DNA of 37,282 bases from Cryobacterium shii. GTDB lineage: Bacteria; Actinomycetota; Actinomycetes; Actinomycetales; Microbacteriaceae. The first letter of the stretch is position 1. Each line of letters starts with the position of its first letter. The position numbers and the translations under genes were made by a program. The DNA is taken from contig NZ_SOFY01000034.1 of assembly GCF_004402595.1 (NCBI RefSeq), positions 1 to 37,282 on the forward strand, written 5' to 3'. The notes beneath the pieces are model-generated. The model was not told the origin of the DNA. It was given only the letters and a program-made list of their open reading frames with translations, and did not search any database. This document shows, piece after piece, positions 8,659-15,186 of the stretch.

Positions 8659-9597
8659 CTAGTCCACGCTGAAGCGGATACCGTCCTGCAGGCGGCTCCG
8701 CAGCTCGAAGACCTTCTCGAAACTGCCGCGTTCCATGCCGGGCAGGCCTTCCCGCAGCAGGCCGATCAGGCGGGACCTCGGCACGGTGACCACGGTCGGG
8801 CGGCGCCCGCGCCCCGGCACGATGAGCGGGTCCGCCAGTGCGTCGTCGGGCAGCGCGACCACGAGGGCGGTGAACTTGACCCGCAGCTGCTTGGATAGAG
8901 CGCGTGCGGCCGCCTCGAAGTCCTGAATCGGAGTGTCGCCCGGTCCGAGGGCGTCGCCGACGAGCTCCCCGCGGCGCAGCTGCACCGGGCCGCCCCAGTC
9001 CTCGGACAGGACAGCGAACAGCCCCGCCGGACCGAGCACGACGTGGTCCACCTTGGCTCCGGACAATCCCGCGGCCACGTCATGCCAGGCAGTGAAGCCG
9101 ATACCGAGGGCGGAAACGAGCTGCGCCGTGGACTCCTCGGCCAGCGCCTTGGCGAGGAAGTGGCGGATCTCCCGCGGCGCCGAGCGGATCAGGGCCGGGG
9201 CGTAGGGATCGTCGATGGAGGTGCCGCGTCCGGCCCACTCGCGGAGCAGATCCAGGTAACGCTGTCGAGCGAGGCCGCCGGGGTGGCCGTACATCCGGGC
9301 GCGCAGCCCGGTGCGGGTGGCCTGACCCCGCGGAGCAGCAGAAGACGCGTACACCGTGCTCTCCGGCTCGGCCCCGGAATCGGGGTAGCGCATCCGGTCG
9401 TAGGCCGCCCGGGCGTCCGGGGTCCCCACGCGTTCCCAGGCCACCTGGCCCCGGTGGAACGCAGCGGCGTCTCCCCCGACATCCGGATGCGTGCGGCGCA
9501 GGAGCCCGCGATAGGCGCGCCGCAACTCGTCGTCGCTCGCGGTGGGGCTGACGCCCAGCACCTCGTAGGGTGACGCCGCGGCCGGGCTCTCTGACAT
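8659..9597 (-). CDS. J-domain protein fused to a NERD-like domain
   Basis: The protein has 312 residues. At 10-70 there is a J domain (YEVLGVSPTASDDELRRAYR, with the HPD tripeptide at 37-39), which in DnaJ family proteins stimulates the ATPase of DnaK. After a linker, residues about 140-270 resemble a NERD (nuclease-related) domain, with the hallmark KVDHVVLGPAGLFAV at 182-196 and Asp184 conserved. The E-x-K step that normally follows in nuclease-active NERD domains reads LSEDW here, so catalysis is doubtful. There are no DnaJ zinc fingers and no membrane segment. The start ATG 9597 puts the J domain at the N-terminus with GAAAGAG 12 bases upstream; the frame is open further up, but that part overlaps the divergent gene. 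It is transcribed alone, convergent with the HAD gene. Confidence 0.75.
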   Translation of the reverse strand: MSESPAAASPYEVLGVSPTASDDELRRAYRGLLRRTHPDVGGDAAAFHRGQVAWERVGTPDARAAYDRMRYPDSGAEPESTVYASSAAPRGQATRTGLRARMYGHPGGLARQRYLDLLREWAGRGTSIDDPYAPALIRSAPREIRHFLAKALAEESTAQLVSALGIGFTAWHDVAAGLSGAKVDHVVLGPAGLFAVLSEDWGGPVQLRRGELVGDALGPGDTPIQDFEAAARALSKQLRVKFTALVVALPDDALADPLIVPGRGRRPTVVTVPRSRLIGLLREGLPGMERGSFEKVFELRSRLQDGIRFSVD

Positions 9598-9756
9598 CCT
9601 CGCGGTCTCTTTCAGCGTTGGTGCGGTCGACAGGGTGTGGCCGTGTGGTGCAGTCGGCCGATCGTTCGTCCAGACTACCGATCCTGGCTGGCATATCGCC
9701 GGGCGCGCCGGGTGCGCCCGCCGAACGTGGTGACGATTCCGTGCGACGATCAGCGT

Positions 9757-10404
9757 ATGACGACGCACGATCGCAGGATCCACCGCTCGAGCACCCGACT
9801 GGTGGCGATGTTCTGCGTCGGGGTGCTCGCCGCCACCGGGATGGGCTTCACCAGCGAAGGGGTGATGGCGCCCATCGTCGGCTGGGCAGCCGCCTGCGTG
9901 ACCTACGTCACCTGGGTGTGGGCGACGATCGGCCCGATGGACAGCAACCTGACGGCCAGCCACGCGACCAGGGAGGACCCCTCGCGCGGCGTGGCGGACA
10001 TCCTGATCCTGCTGAGCAGCCTCGGCAGTCTGGGCGCCCTGGTCTTCCTGATGGTCCAAACCCACGCCACCACGGGCACGCAACGGGGCGTCCTGGCGGC
10101 GGCGGCCGTGCTGAGCGTGGGCCTGTCCTGGGTGCTGGTGCACACCCTCTTCACCCTGCGTTACGCCTCGCTCTACTATGCGGGCCCCGACGGCGGGGTG
10201 GACTTCAACCAGCCGGCCCCGCCGAACTACGGTGACTTCGCCTACCTGGGCTTCACCCTCGGGATGACGTTCCAGGTGTCGGATACGAGCATTCAGGACC
10301 ACCGCATCCGGATGACGGCGCTCCGTCACGGCCTTCTCTCGTATGTGTTCGGCTCATTCATCCTGGCCACCCTGATCAATCTGGTGGCCGGCCTGCTGCG
10401 CTGA
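9757..10404 (+). CDS. DUF1345 family integral membrane protein
   Basis: The protein has 215 residues with four to five hydrophobic helices: about 15-32, 36-55, 80-100, 108-130 and a C-terminal one ending LVAGLLR. The conserved DUF1345 core is visible: YASLYYAGPDGGVDF, then PPNYGDFAYLGFTLGMTFQVSD, then HRIRMTALRHGLLSY. No enzymatic role is known for the family. Start ATG 9757 (MTTHDRRIHRSS) is chosen because the upstream open stretch would code for an Arg/Pro-rich tail inside the divergent promoter region. No clear ribosome binding site is seen. The 48 bases to the convergent SMP-30 remnant contain only small GC-rich palindromes (GGAGGCCTCC at 10438-10447). Confidence 0.8.
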   Translation: MTTHDRRIHRSSTRLVAMFCVGVLAATGMGFTSEGVMAPIVGWAAACVTYVTWVWATIGPMDSNLTASHATREDPSRGVADILILLSSLGSLGALVFLMVQTHATTGTQRGVLAAAAVLSVGLSWVLVHTLFTLRYASLYYAGPDGGVDFNQPAPPNYGDFAYLGFTLGMTFQVSDTSIQDHRIRMTALRHGLLSYVFGSFILATLINLVAGLLR

Positions 10405-10452
10405 GGACGGCCCGCTGGGCTGGGCAGCACGAGAACCGGAGGCCTCCCGGAT

Positions 10453-11167
10453 TCAGCCGAAGAACTCCCGAACCGGCAGCCCGGCCACGCCGACGTCGGC
10501 GGCGAAAAGCGATCCGGCCAGCGGGTCCTGTCCGGGGTGAAGGTTTTCCCGGGACGTGGTAATAAAGAGCCGGTCCAGGTGCGGCCCGCCGAACGTGCAG
10601 GCGGTCACGTTCTGCGCGGCCACCTCGACGATCTCGTCCAGCCGGCCGGCCGGGCTGTAGCGGTGCACGGCGGATCCGCCGTAGAGAGCCACCCAGACGG
10701 CACCCTCGCTGTCCACTGTGAGGCCGTCCGGATAACCGGCGCCCGGCGGAATCTCGACGAAGGTGCGCAACCCCGTGAGCCCGGACTCGCGGCTGTAGTC
10801 GAGGACCGAGACCCGGCCGGTGGGGGTGTCATTGAAATAGGCCAGGGACCCGTCCGGGCTCCAGTCCAGCCCGTTGGGAATGCTCAGGTTCGACAGGACC
10901 GGGGTCACGGTGCCGTCGGGGTCGAGGCGGTGCAGGATCCCGGCTCCGGGCCGCTGGTCGTAGGCCATGGACCCGCAGTAGACGCGCCCGTCCGGGTCGC
11001 AGCGCCGCCACCATCCCACCGACATGGCGGCGATGAATCGTGTCTCCGACGAGGGAGAGCACGTCCCCGGCGAACATGAACACCCAGCGCAGGCCACCCC
11101 AGGACTCAGACCAGACCGGCCCTTCGGCGTGGAAGGCGACCGGGTCCGTTCTCTGCTCGGCGAGCAC
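10453..11167 (-). pseudogene. SMP-30/gluconolactonase/LRE family gene, internally deleted and frameshifted
   Basis: The SMP-30 N-terminus is read from GTG 11167: HAEGPVWSESWGGLRWV, then FAGDVLSL, then RRHVGG and VAALRP. The C-terminal two thirds (CDPDGRVYCGSMAYDQRPGAG through to REFFG) is in another frame. The frames meet near 10995-11005. Intact family members have roughly 45-50 more residues there, including the conserved stretch ending in MNDGGCDPDGR. The simplest reading is an internal deletion whose length is not a multiple of three. SMP-30 proteins are Ca2+/Zn2+-dependent sugar lactonases with a six-bladed propeller. Loss of a whole blade and the frame change should abolish function. 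An Asp usually seen in the RWVDM motif is Phe here, suggesting further decay. The gene directly follows the small membrane protein gene (18-base gap). Confidence 0.82.
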
Positions 11168-11185
11168 GTCCGCTGCCGGGAATCG

Positions 11186-11350
11186 CTAGTCGCGGAGGAT
11201 CTGGACCGGGATCGCCACGGCGAGGGAGACGACCAGCACGCCGCCGATGAAGAGCGGGGCCTGGAGCGTGGGCGCCTCGAAGGCGAACCCGAAGAGCCAG
11301 AGGCCGAAGGTGAAGACGGCCATCGAGATGATGAAGTAGATGACGTTCAT
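11186..11350 (-). CDS. Small two-helix membrane protein, function unknown
   Basis: The protein has 54 residues from ATG 11350, with two hydrophobic helices (about 2-24 and 32-50) separated by FEAPTLQAP and ending in QILRD. GAAAGGG lies about 10 bases upstream as ribosome binding site. Proteins of this size and shape are common and unannotated in Microbacteriaceae. It lies upstream of the broken SMP-30 gene on the same strand. No function can be proposed. Confidence 0.65.
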   Translation of the reverse strand: MNVIYFIISMAVFTFGLWLFGFAFEAPTLQAPLFIGGVLVVSLAVAIPVQILRD

Positions 11351-11426
11351 GGTGGGGGCCCTTTCGAACGGTGCCCACGCAGGTTCGCCGGGCCGATGGT
11401 TCGAGCGTACCGGTTCGCGGGGTGGA

Positions 11427-11447
11427 AACCGGGCCGCGGCCCCGGTT
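11427..11447 (-). terminator. Hairpin at the end of the SRAP gene
   Basis: AACCGGG and CCCGGTT form a perfect 7-bp stem around CCGCGGC, starting at the TAA stop of the SRAP gene. There is no T tract. It is plausible as a terminator for the minus strand. Confidence 0.45.
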
Positions 11448-12159
11448 ACGCGCCCGGGCGGTCGCCGGCCGGCTCGATCAGTTCCGGCCCGTTTCCCCTG
11501 ATCGGGGCCACCTCGTGGAACCGGAGTGCGTCTGCGGCGTCGCGGGACGCCGCGACGGCCCCGTCCACGAACGATTGGTCTCCCGGAGTGTGCGGGTCCA
11601 GCCACTGGTCCCACCATTCCTCCGCGAGGATGACGGGCATGCGGTCGTGGAGATCGGCCAGCGGACCCCCGGCCGCCTGGGTCAGGATCGTGGCGGACAG
11701 CACCCAGCGGGACGGGTCGGTGTCGGAAACGGCCGGGTTGCGCCACCAGGAATAGAGTCCGGCCAGGGCCAGCGGGAGGCCGTCATCCGAGTGGATGAAG
11801 TAGGGCGTCTTGACGGCGCCGTCCGTGCGCCACTCGTAGTAGCCGGTGGCCGGCACGAGTGCACGGCGGGAGACGACCGAGTCGGCGAAGGACGCCTTCC
11901 CACCGACCGTTTCGGAACGGGCGTTGAACGTCGGGAAGCCGGAGGCCAGCTCGGTGGCGAACGACGGAACCAGCGACCAGCGCGCCGCCTCGAGGCGGCG
12001 CACGACGTCGCCGGACTTCGCCGACTCGAGCACGATCGGGATCTGCTCGGTGGGGGCGATGTTCCAGGACGGCTCCGGGAGGTTCTCGCCCTCGTGTTCG
12101 ACGTCGAACATCGCGGCGAGATCGGACGCCGTATCCGTGATGATGAGGCGACCGCACAT
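11446..12159 (-). CDS. yedK: SOS response-associated peptidase (SRAP, YedK/HMCES family)
   Basis: The protein has 237 residues with all SRAP hallmarks: catalytic Cys2 directly after the initiator Met (MCGR), Asn33 in NIAP, Asn79 and Arg81 in FNARSE, Glu109 in GYYEW, and His171 in HDRMPVIL. SRAP proteins cap abasic sites in single-stranded DNA through a thiazolidine link made by the N-terminal Cys, after Met removal, and so protect forks during repair. Start ATG 12159 is fixed by the required Cys2 and agrees with a TAGCCT box six bases upstream, which implies a leaderless mRNA. The start is divergent from the SPFH gene. No LexA box is evident to me in the 130-base intergenic region. Confidence 0.93.
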   Translation of the reverse strand: MCGRLIITDTASDLAAMFDVEHEGENLPEPSWNIAPTEQIPIVLESAKSGDVVRRLEAARWSLVPSFATELASGFPTFNARSETVGGKASFADSVVSRRALVPATGYYEWRTDGAVKTPYFIHSDDGLPLALAGLYSWWRNPAVSDTDPSRWVLSATILTQAAGGPLADLHDRMPVILAEEWWDQWLDPHTPGDQSFVDGAVAASRDAADALRFHEVAPIRGNGPELIEPAGDRPGA

Positions 12160-12165
12160 AGCGAC

Positions 12166-12171
12166 AGGCTA
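12166..12171 (-). promoter_or_regulatory. -10 box TAGCCT for the SRAP gene (leaderless)
   Basis: TAGCCT ends six bases before ATG 12159, which places the transcription start at or next to the A of the start codon. No convincing -35 box is visible. Confidence 0.5.
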
Positions 12172-12289
12172 CTACCGACCGGCGACGGAACCGTCCTGCC
12201 CGTGGCCCGGCACTGTCCAGCACTGGCCAAATCCGCCCCGCCGGGTGAACATGGAGGAAGGCCATTCCCGACCCGGTGGAGGGGTTCCG

Positions 12290-13093
12290 ATGAACACGAC
12301 GGCGGCAATCGTCCTGGTGGTCCTCCTTCTGCTCGGTGTGCTCGTTCTACTGATGTCGATGCGGGTGATCAAACAGTACGAGCAGGGCGTGGTGCTGCGC
12401 TTCGGACGGTTGATCGGCACCCGGTTGCCCGGGCTGACCTTCATCATTCCGTTCGTCGACGTGCTCCACCGGGTGGCCCTTCGGATCGTGACGCTGCCGA
12501 TCCAGTCCCAGGGCATCATCACCCAGGACAACGTCAGCGTCGGCGTGTCCGCGGTCGCGTACTACCGGATCGTCGACCCGGTGCGGTCCGTGGTCGCGAT
12601 CGAGGACGTGAAGGCGGCGATCGACCAGATCGCCCAGACCACACTGCGCAAGGTGGTAGGTCAGCACACGCTCGATGAAACGCTCGCCGAGACGAACGTC
12701 CTCAACCTCAACATCCGGGAGATCCTGGACGCGCGCACCCTCGATTGGGGCGTCGAGGTCACACTGGTGGAACTCAAGGACATCCTCCTGCCCGACAGCA
12801 TGAAGCGCGCCATGGCGAAGCAGGCGGAGGCCCAGCGGGAGAAGCGCGCCAAGATCATCAACGCGCAAGGCGAGTCGCTGGCCGCTGCCGCGCTGGGCGA
12901 AGCCAGCGACATCATGATGGCCCACCCGCTGGCACTGCAGTTGCGCAACCTGCAGAGCCTGGTCGAGATCGGCGTGGACAAGAACACCGTTGTCGTGTTC
13001 CCCGCTCCCCTGATGAGCACCGTCGGCGAGCTGGGCGACTTCCTCGCCCGGGAGACCAAGGCCGCGGACGCGATCGCCCGGGGCATCCGCTAG
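12290..13093 (+). CDS. Stomatin-like SPFH/Band 7 protein (slipin)
   Basis: The protein has 267 residues: one N-terminal membrane helix (about 4-22) and then the Band 7 domain starting VIKQYEQGVVLRFGRLIG. Typical motifs follow: PGLTFIIPFVD, TLPIQSQGIITQDNV and VGQHTLDETLAE. The C-terminal helical, charged section (MKRAMAKQAEAQREKRAKI) is where SPFH proteins oligomerise. These proteins form large membrane-bound rings that organise microdomains and often pair with an NfeD protein or protease; none is present here. ATG 12290 has GGAGGGG 5-7 bases upstream. It is followed after 43 bases by DUF3097 on the same strand. Confidence 0.9.
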   Translation: MNTTAAIVLVVLLLLGVLVLLMSMRVIKQYEQGVVLRFGRLIGTRLPGLTFIIPFVDVLHRVALRIVTLPIQSQGIITQDNVSVGVSAVAYYRIVDPVRSVVAIEDVKAAIDQIAQTTLRKVVGQHTLDETLAETNVLNLNIREILDARTLDWGVEVTLVELKDILLPDSMKRAMAKQAEAQREKRAKIINAQGESLAAAALGEASDIMMAHPLALQLRNLQSLVEIGVDKNTVVVFPAPLMSTVGELGDFLARETKAADAIARGIR

Positions 13094-13136
13094 CGTCGAT
13101 TCCGGCGCCGCGGGGCGCGGGATCGAGGGTGGCGGA

Positions 13137-14018
13137 ATGAACGGGCGGAACATGCAGGGTCGGAACGTGCAGGGTCGGGACGAAGCGGATCGGTACAGCG
13201 CGGATGTGCTCTCACCCGGGTGGCGGGAGGTCGGCCGTACGATTGTTCCGACTCAGGAAGCGACGCCCGATCTCGTGGTCGAGGAGGTGGCGACCGGCTT
13301 CTGCGGCGCCGTGATCCGGATCGAGAAGAAGATCGTCACCCTGGAGGACCGCCACGGAAAACTGCGCTTGTTCCCCCTCGGCGGCGGATTCCTGCTCGAC
13401 GGCCAGCCGGTCGTCCTCGTCGCCCCCAAGCCGCGGACGCCGCAGGGGCGCGCACGCACGGCCTCCGGCTCGGTGGCGGTGACGGATGCGCCCGCACGGG
13501 TGGCCAGGGGCAGCCGCATCTTCGTCGAGGGCCGGCACGACGCCGAACTCGTCGAAAAGGTCTGGGGCGCCGACCTGCGCATCGAGGGGGTGGTGGTCGA
13601 GTACATCGAGGGCGTCGACAACCTCGAGGAACTCCTGGCGGAATTCCGTCCCGCTCCCGGGCGGCGGGTCGGGATGCTCGTCGACCATCTGGTCGCGGGG
13701 TCCAAGGAGAGCCGGATCGCCCAGGCCGTGGCCAGCGGGCCGCACGGCCGGAATGTGCTCGTGGTCGGGCATCCGTACGTCGACGTCTGGCAGGCCGTGA
13801 AGCCGGAGCGCCTCGGCTGGGAGGCGTGGCCGGTGATTCCGCGCACGATCGAGTGGAAGCACGGAATCTGCGAGGCCCTCGGCTGGCCGCACGAGGAGCA
13901 GGCGGACATCGCCCGGGCCTGGCAGCGGATTCTCGGACGGGTGAGGTCGTACGCGGACCTCGAACCGCAATTCCTGGGCCGAGTGGAACAGTTGATCGAT
14001 TTCGTGACCGTTGAATAG
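13137..14018 (+). CDS. DUF3097 family protein, possible TOPRIM-like domain
   Basis: The protein has 293 residues. The first part (about 20-100) is a beta-rich domain (VLSPGWREVGRTIVPTQEATPDLVVE). The second starts RIFVEGRHDAELVEKVWG (128-144), then VVEYIEGVDNL, GMLVDHLVAGSKE (179-191), NVLVVGHPYVDVWQ and PRTIEWKHGICEALGW. DUF3097 is an uncharacterised actinobacterial family. The VEG-x-x-D start with Glu131, the helix after it and the LVDH strand with Asp183 resemble TOPRIM domains such as RNase M5 (inference). The N-terminus has a five-codon tandem repeat (GRNMQ, GRNVQ, then GRD). Start ATG 13137 has GAGGG seven bases upstream; Met6 at 13152 is an alternative. It may be co-transcribed with the SPFH gene. 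Confidence 0.85.
   Translation: MNGRNMQGRNVQGRDEADRYSADVLSPGWREVGRTIVPTQEATPDLVVEEVATGFCGAVIRIEKKIVTLEDRHGKLRLFPLGGGFLLDGQPVVLVAPKPRTPQGRARTASGSVAVTDAPARVARGSRIFVEGRHDAELVEKVWGADLRIEGVVVEYIEGVDNLEELLAEFRPAPGRRVGMLVDHLVAGSKESRIAQAVASGPHGRNVLVVGHPYVDVWQAVKPERLGWEAWPVIPRTIEWKHGICEALGWPHEEQADIARAWQRILGRVRSYADLEPQFLGRVEQLIDFVTVE
13143..13181 (+). repeat. 15-bp tandem repeat at the 5' end of the DUF3097 gene
   Basis: Two 15-base copies (13143-13157 and 13158-13172) plus a partial third copy encode GRNMQ-GRNVQ-GRD. The frame is kept. It looks like a slippage expansion of a non-conserved N-terminal tail. Confidence 0.6.
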
Positions 14019-14113
14019 TGCAGAGTGCCTCACTTTCTGGCGGATATGTGAAGAAACGTAACGCTTTGGAACCGAATCAGCTGACAATCCGGGCAGGAAC
14101 GAGCGATGTGGGC

Positions 14114-14119
14114 TAGAGT
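14114..14119 (+). promoter_or_regulatory. Candidate -10 box TAGAGT for cspA
   Basis: TAGAGT fits TANNNT and would start a leader of about 140 bases, a usual length for cold-shock genes. No good -35 sequence is seen. A GGAAC/GTT pair at 14096-14120 resembles an ECF sigma promoter, but its spacing (17) is short. Confidence 0.35.
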
Positions 14120-14173
14120 TAACTCAGTAGTTGTAGTGCTTGCACGTCTTAAAACGCAGTGACCTCGGTCAGT

Positions 14174-14211
14174 GCGGCGTATTCCTTTCGGAAGCGGACG
14201 ACGAATACCGC
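14174..14211 (+). promoter_or_regulatory. cspA: Leader hairpin upstream of cspA
   Basis: GCGG-CG-TATTC pairs with GAATACCGC, leaving a two-base bulge. Between them TTCC and GGAA can form an inner stem. The hairpin lies within the presumed 5' untranslated region of cspA. Cold-shock leaders are typically structured. Confidence 0.45.
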
Positions 14212-14245
14212 GACGAACGGCCTCGAAAGTCGGGGCCTTTCTAAC

Positions 14246-14259
14246 ACTCCTGGAGGAGT
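14246..14259 (+). promoter_or_regulatory. cspA: Hairpin holding the cspA ribosome binding site
   Basis: ACTCC and GGAGT form a perfect 5-bp stem around TGGA. The ribosome binding site GGAGGAG (14252-14258) lies in the loop and 3' arm, eight bases before ATG. The pairing would mask the site when formed. Confidence 0.45.
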
Positions 14260-14266
14260 TTCAAAA

Positions 14267-14470
14267 ATGGCAACAGGTACCGTGAAATGGTTCAACGCTG
14301 AAAAGGGCTTCGGCTTCATCGCTCCCGACGACGGAAGCGCCGACGTGTTCGCGCACTACTCCGCGATCGCCTCGAACGGCTACAAGTCCCTCGACGAGAA
14401 CCAGAAGGTCGAGTTCGAGGTAACCCAGGGCCCCAAGGGTCCTCAGGCCGAGAACATCCGCGCCCTCTAA
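14267..14470 (+). CDS. cspA: Cold-shock protein CspA family
   Basis: The protein has 67 residues and is a complete cold-shock domain: [15 protein letters not shown] (RNP1-like) at 4-18 and DVFAHYSAI (RNP2-like) at 26-34, ending [10 protein letters not shown]. These proteins bind single-stranded RNA and DNA and melt mRNA structure. ATG 14267 has the strong site GGAGGAG eight bases upstream. The leader is long and structured, and a strong hairpin terminator follows, so the gene is monocistronic. Just after the stop, the 9-mer CTAAATAGC occurs twice (14467-14475 overlapping the stop, and 14483-14491). Confidence 0.97.
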   Translation: MATGTVKWFNAEKGFGFIAPDDGSADVFAHYSAIASNGYKSLDENQKVEFEVTQGPKGPQAENIRAL

Positions 14471-14529
14471 ATAGCTGCAAAGCTAAATAGCGCAACTGCT
14501 CTTCAGGCTTCACGGCCTTACTGAGCTTC

Positions 14530-14561
14530 GACAACGCCCCTGCTTCGGCAGGGGCGTTGTC
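14530..14561 (+). terminator. Strong intrinsic terminator after cspA
   Basis: There is a perfect 14-bp stem (GACAACGCCCCTGC and complement) closed by a TTCG tetraloop, followed by TCGTT. It lies 60 bases after the cspA stop and also just before the end of the convergent Lrp gene. Confidence 0.85.
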
Positions 14562-14600
14562 TCGTTAAGCCGGACCCTCCTCAGCCGAGGGAGCCGGCGC

Positions 14601-15080
14601 CTACTTGACCAGGTCCTGCCAGCCGTCACCGTCGACGTACTCGAAGATCAGGTTGGTCTCGGTGTGCGCCACCGCCGGGTGCTCGGCGAGGTGCTCGAGC
14701 ACGAAGTCCCGCAGGCCGGAGGCATCCGCCGCGGCCACGTGCAGGAGATAGTCGTCGGCCCCCGCAGTGTGGAACAGGCCGATCACTCCGGGCCAGTGCG
14801 GTGCCGCATCCCGGAACTCGTCGATCTGTCCGCGGGCATGCTTGACCAGCCGGATCGAGATCAGCGCCTGCAGAGATGCCCCGAGCGCGGCGAGATCGAT
14901 GATCGCGCGGTAGCCGCGGATGTGGCCGAGCTGCTGGAGCCGGCGCAGGCGCAGCGACACCGTGGATTCCGCAACCCCGATTTCGGCGGCCAGTGCGGCC
15001 CCGGAGGCGCGGGCGTTGATGGACAGCGCACGCAGCAGGGCGCGGTCGACGCGGTCGATTTCGGTTTTCTTCGGTTCCAT
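14601..15080 (-). CDS. Lrp/AsnC family transcriptional regulator
   Basis: The protein has 159 residues. It has an N-terminal winged helix-turn-helix (about 8-60: DRVDRALLRALSINARASGAALAAEIGVAESTVSLRLRRLQQLG) and a C-terminal RAM ligand-binding domain (from about 75, with GADDYLLHVAAAD). Lrp proteins form octamers or other oligomers and respond to amino acids. Divergent transcription from a PLP-dependent sulfur amino acid enzyme suggests it controls that gene and itself. Start ATG 15080 has GAAAGAGTGAG upstream; a TAAACT -10 candidate lies at 15105-15110 (minus strand). Confidence 0.92.
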   Translation of the reverse strand: MEPKKTEIDRVDRALLRALSINARASGAALAAEIGVAESTVSLRLRRLQQLGHIRGYRAIIDLAALGASLQALISIRLVKHARGQIDEFRDAAPHWPGVIGLFHTAGADDYLLHVAAADASGLRDFVLEHLAEHPAVAHTETNLIFEYVDGDGWQDLVK

Positions 15081-15104
15081 CGGCTCACTCTTTCGTCACT
15101 GAGC

Positions 15105-15110
15105 AGTTTA
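15105..15110 (-). promoter_or_regulatory. -10 box TAAACT for the Lrp gene
   Basis: TAAACT on the minus strand implies a transcription start about 18 bases before the ATG, leaving room for the GAAAGAG ribosome binding site. Confidence 0.4.
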
Positions 15111-15163
15111 TGCGACGATCGGCCGGGTTTCGGAAGGGTCTGCAGGCCCTATTGCGGACGAGG

Positions 15164-15174
15164 ACAGAATCTGT
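15164..15174. promoter_or_regulatory. Palindrome ACAGAATCTGT, candidate Lrp operator
   Basis: This is a perfect 11-base palindrome (ACAGA-A-TCTGT) 12 bases before the start of the PLP enzyme gene, in the Lrp/PLP divergent region. Its position would allow repression or activation of the PLP gene. It is a single copy only. Confidence 0.35.
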
Positions 15175-15186
15175 TTTCGTCTGAGC

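Noticed and set aside
14096-14120. ECF sigma (GGAAC ... GTT) promoter for cspA
   Set aside because: The 17-base spacing is shorter than usual and another GGAAC lies nearby, so chance is likely; TAGAGT is kept only as a low-confidence -10.
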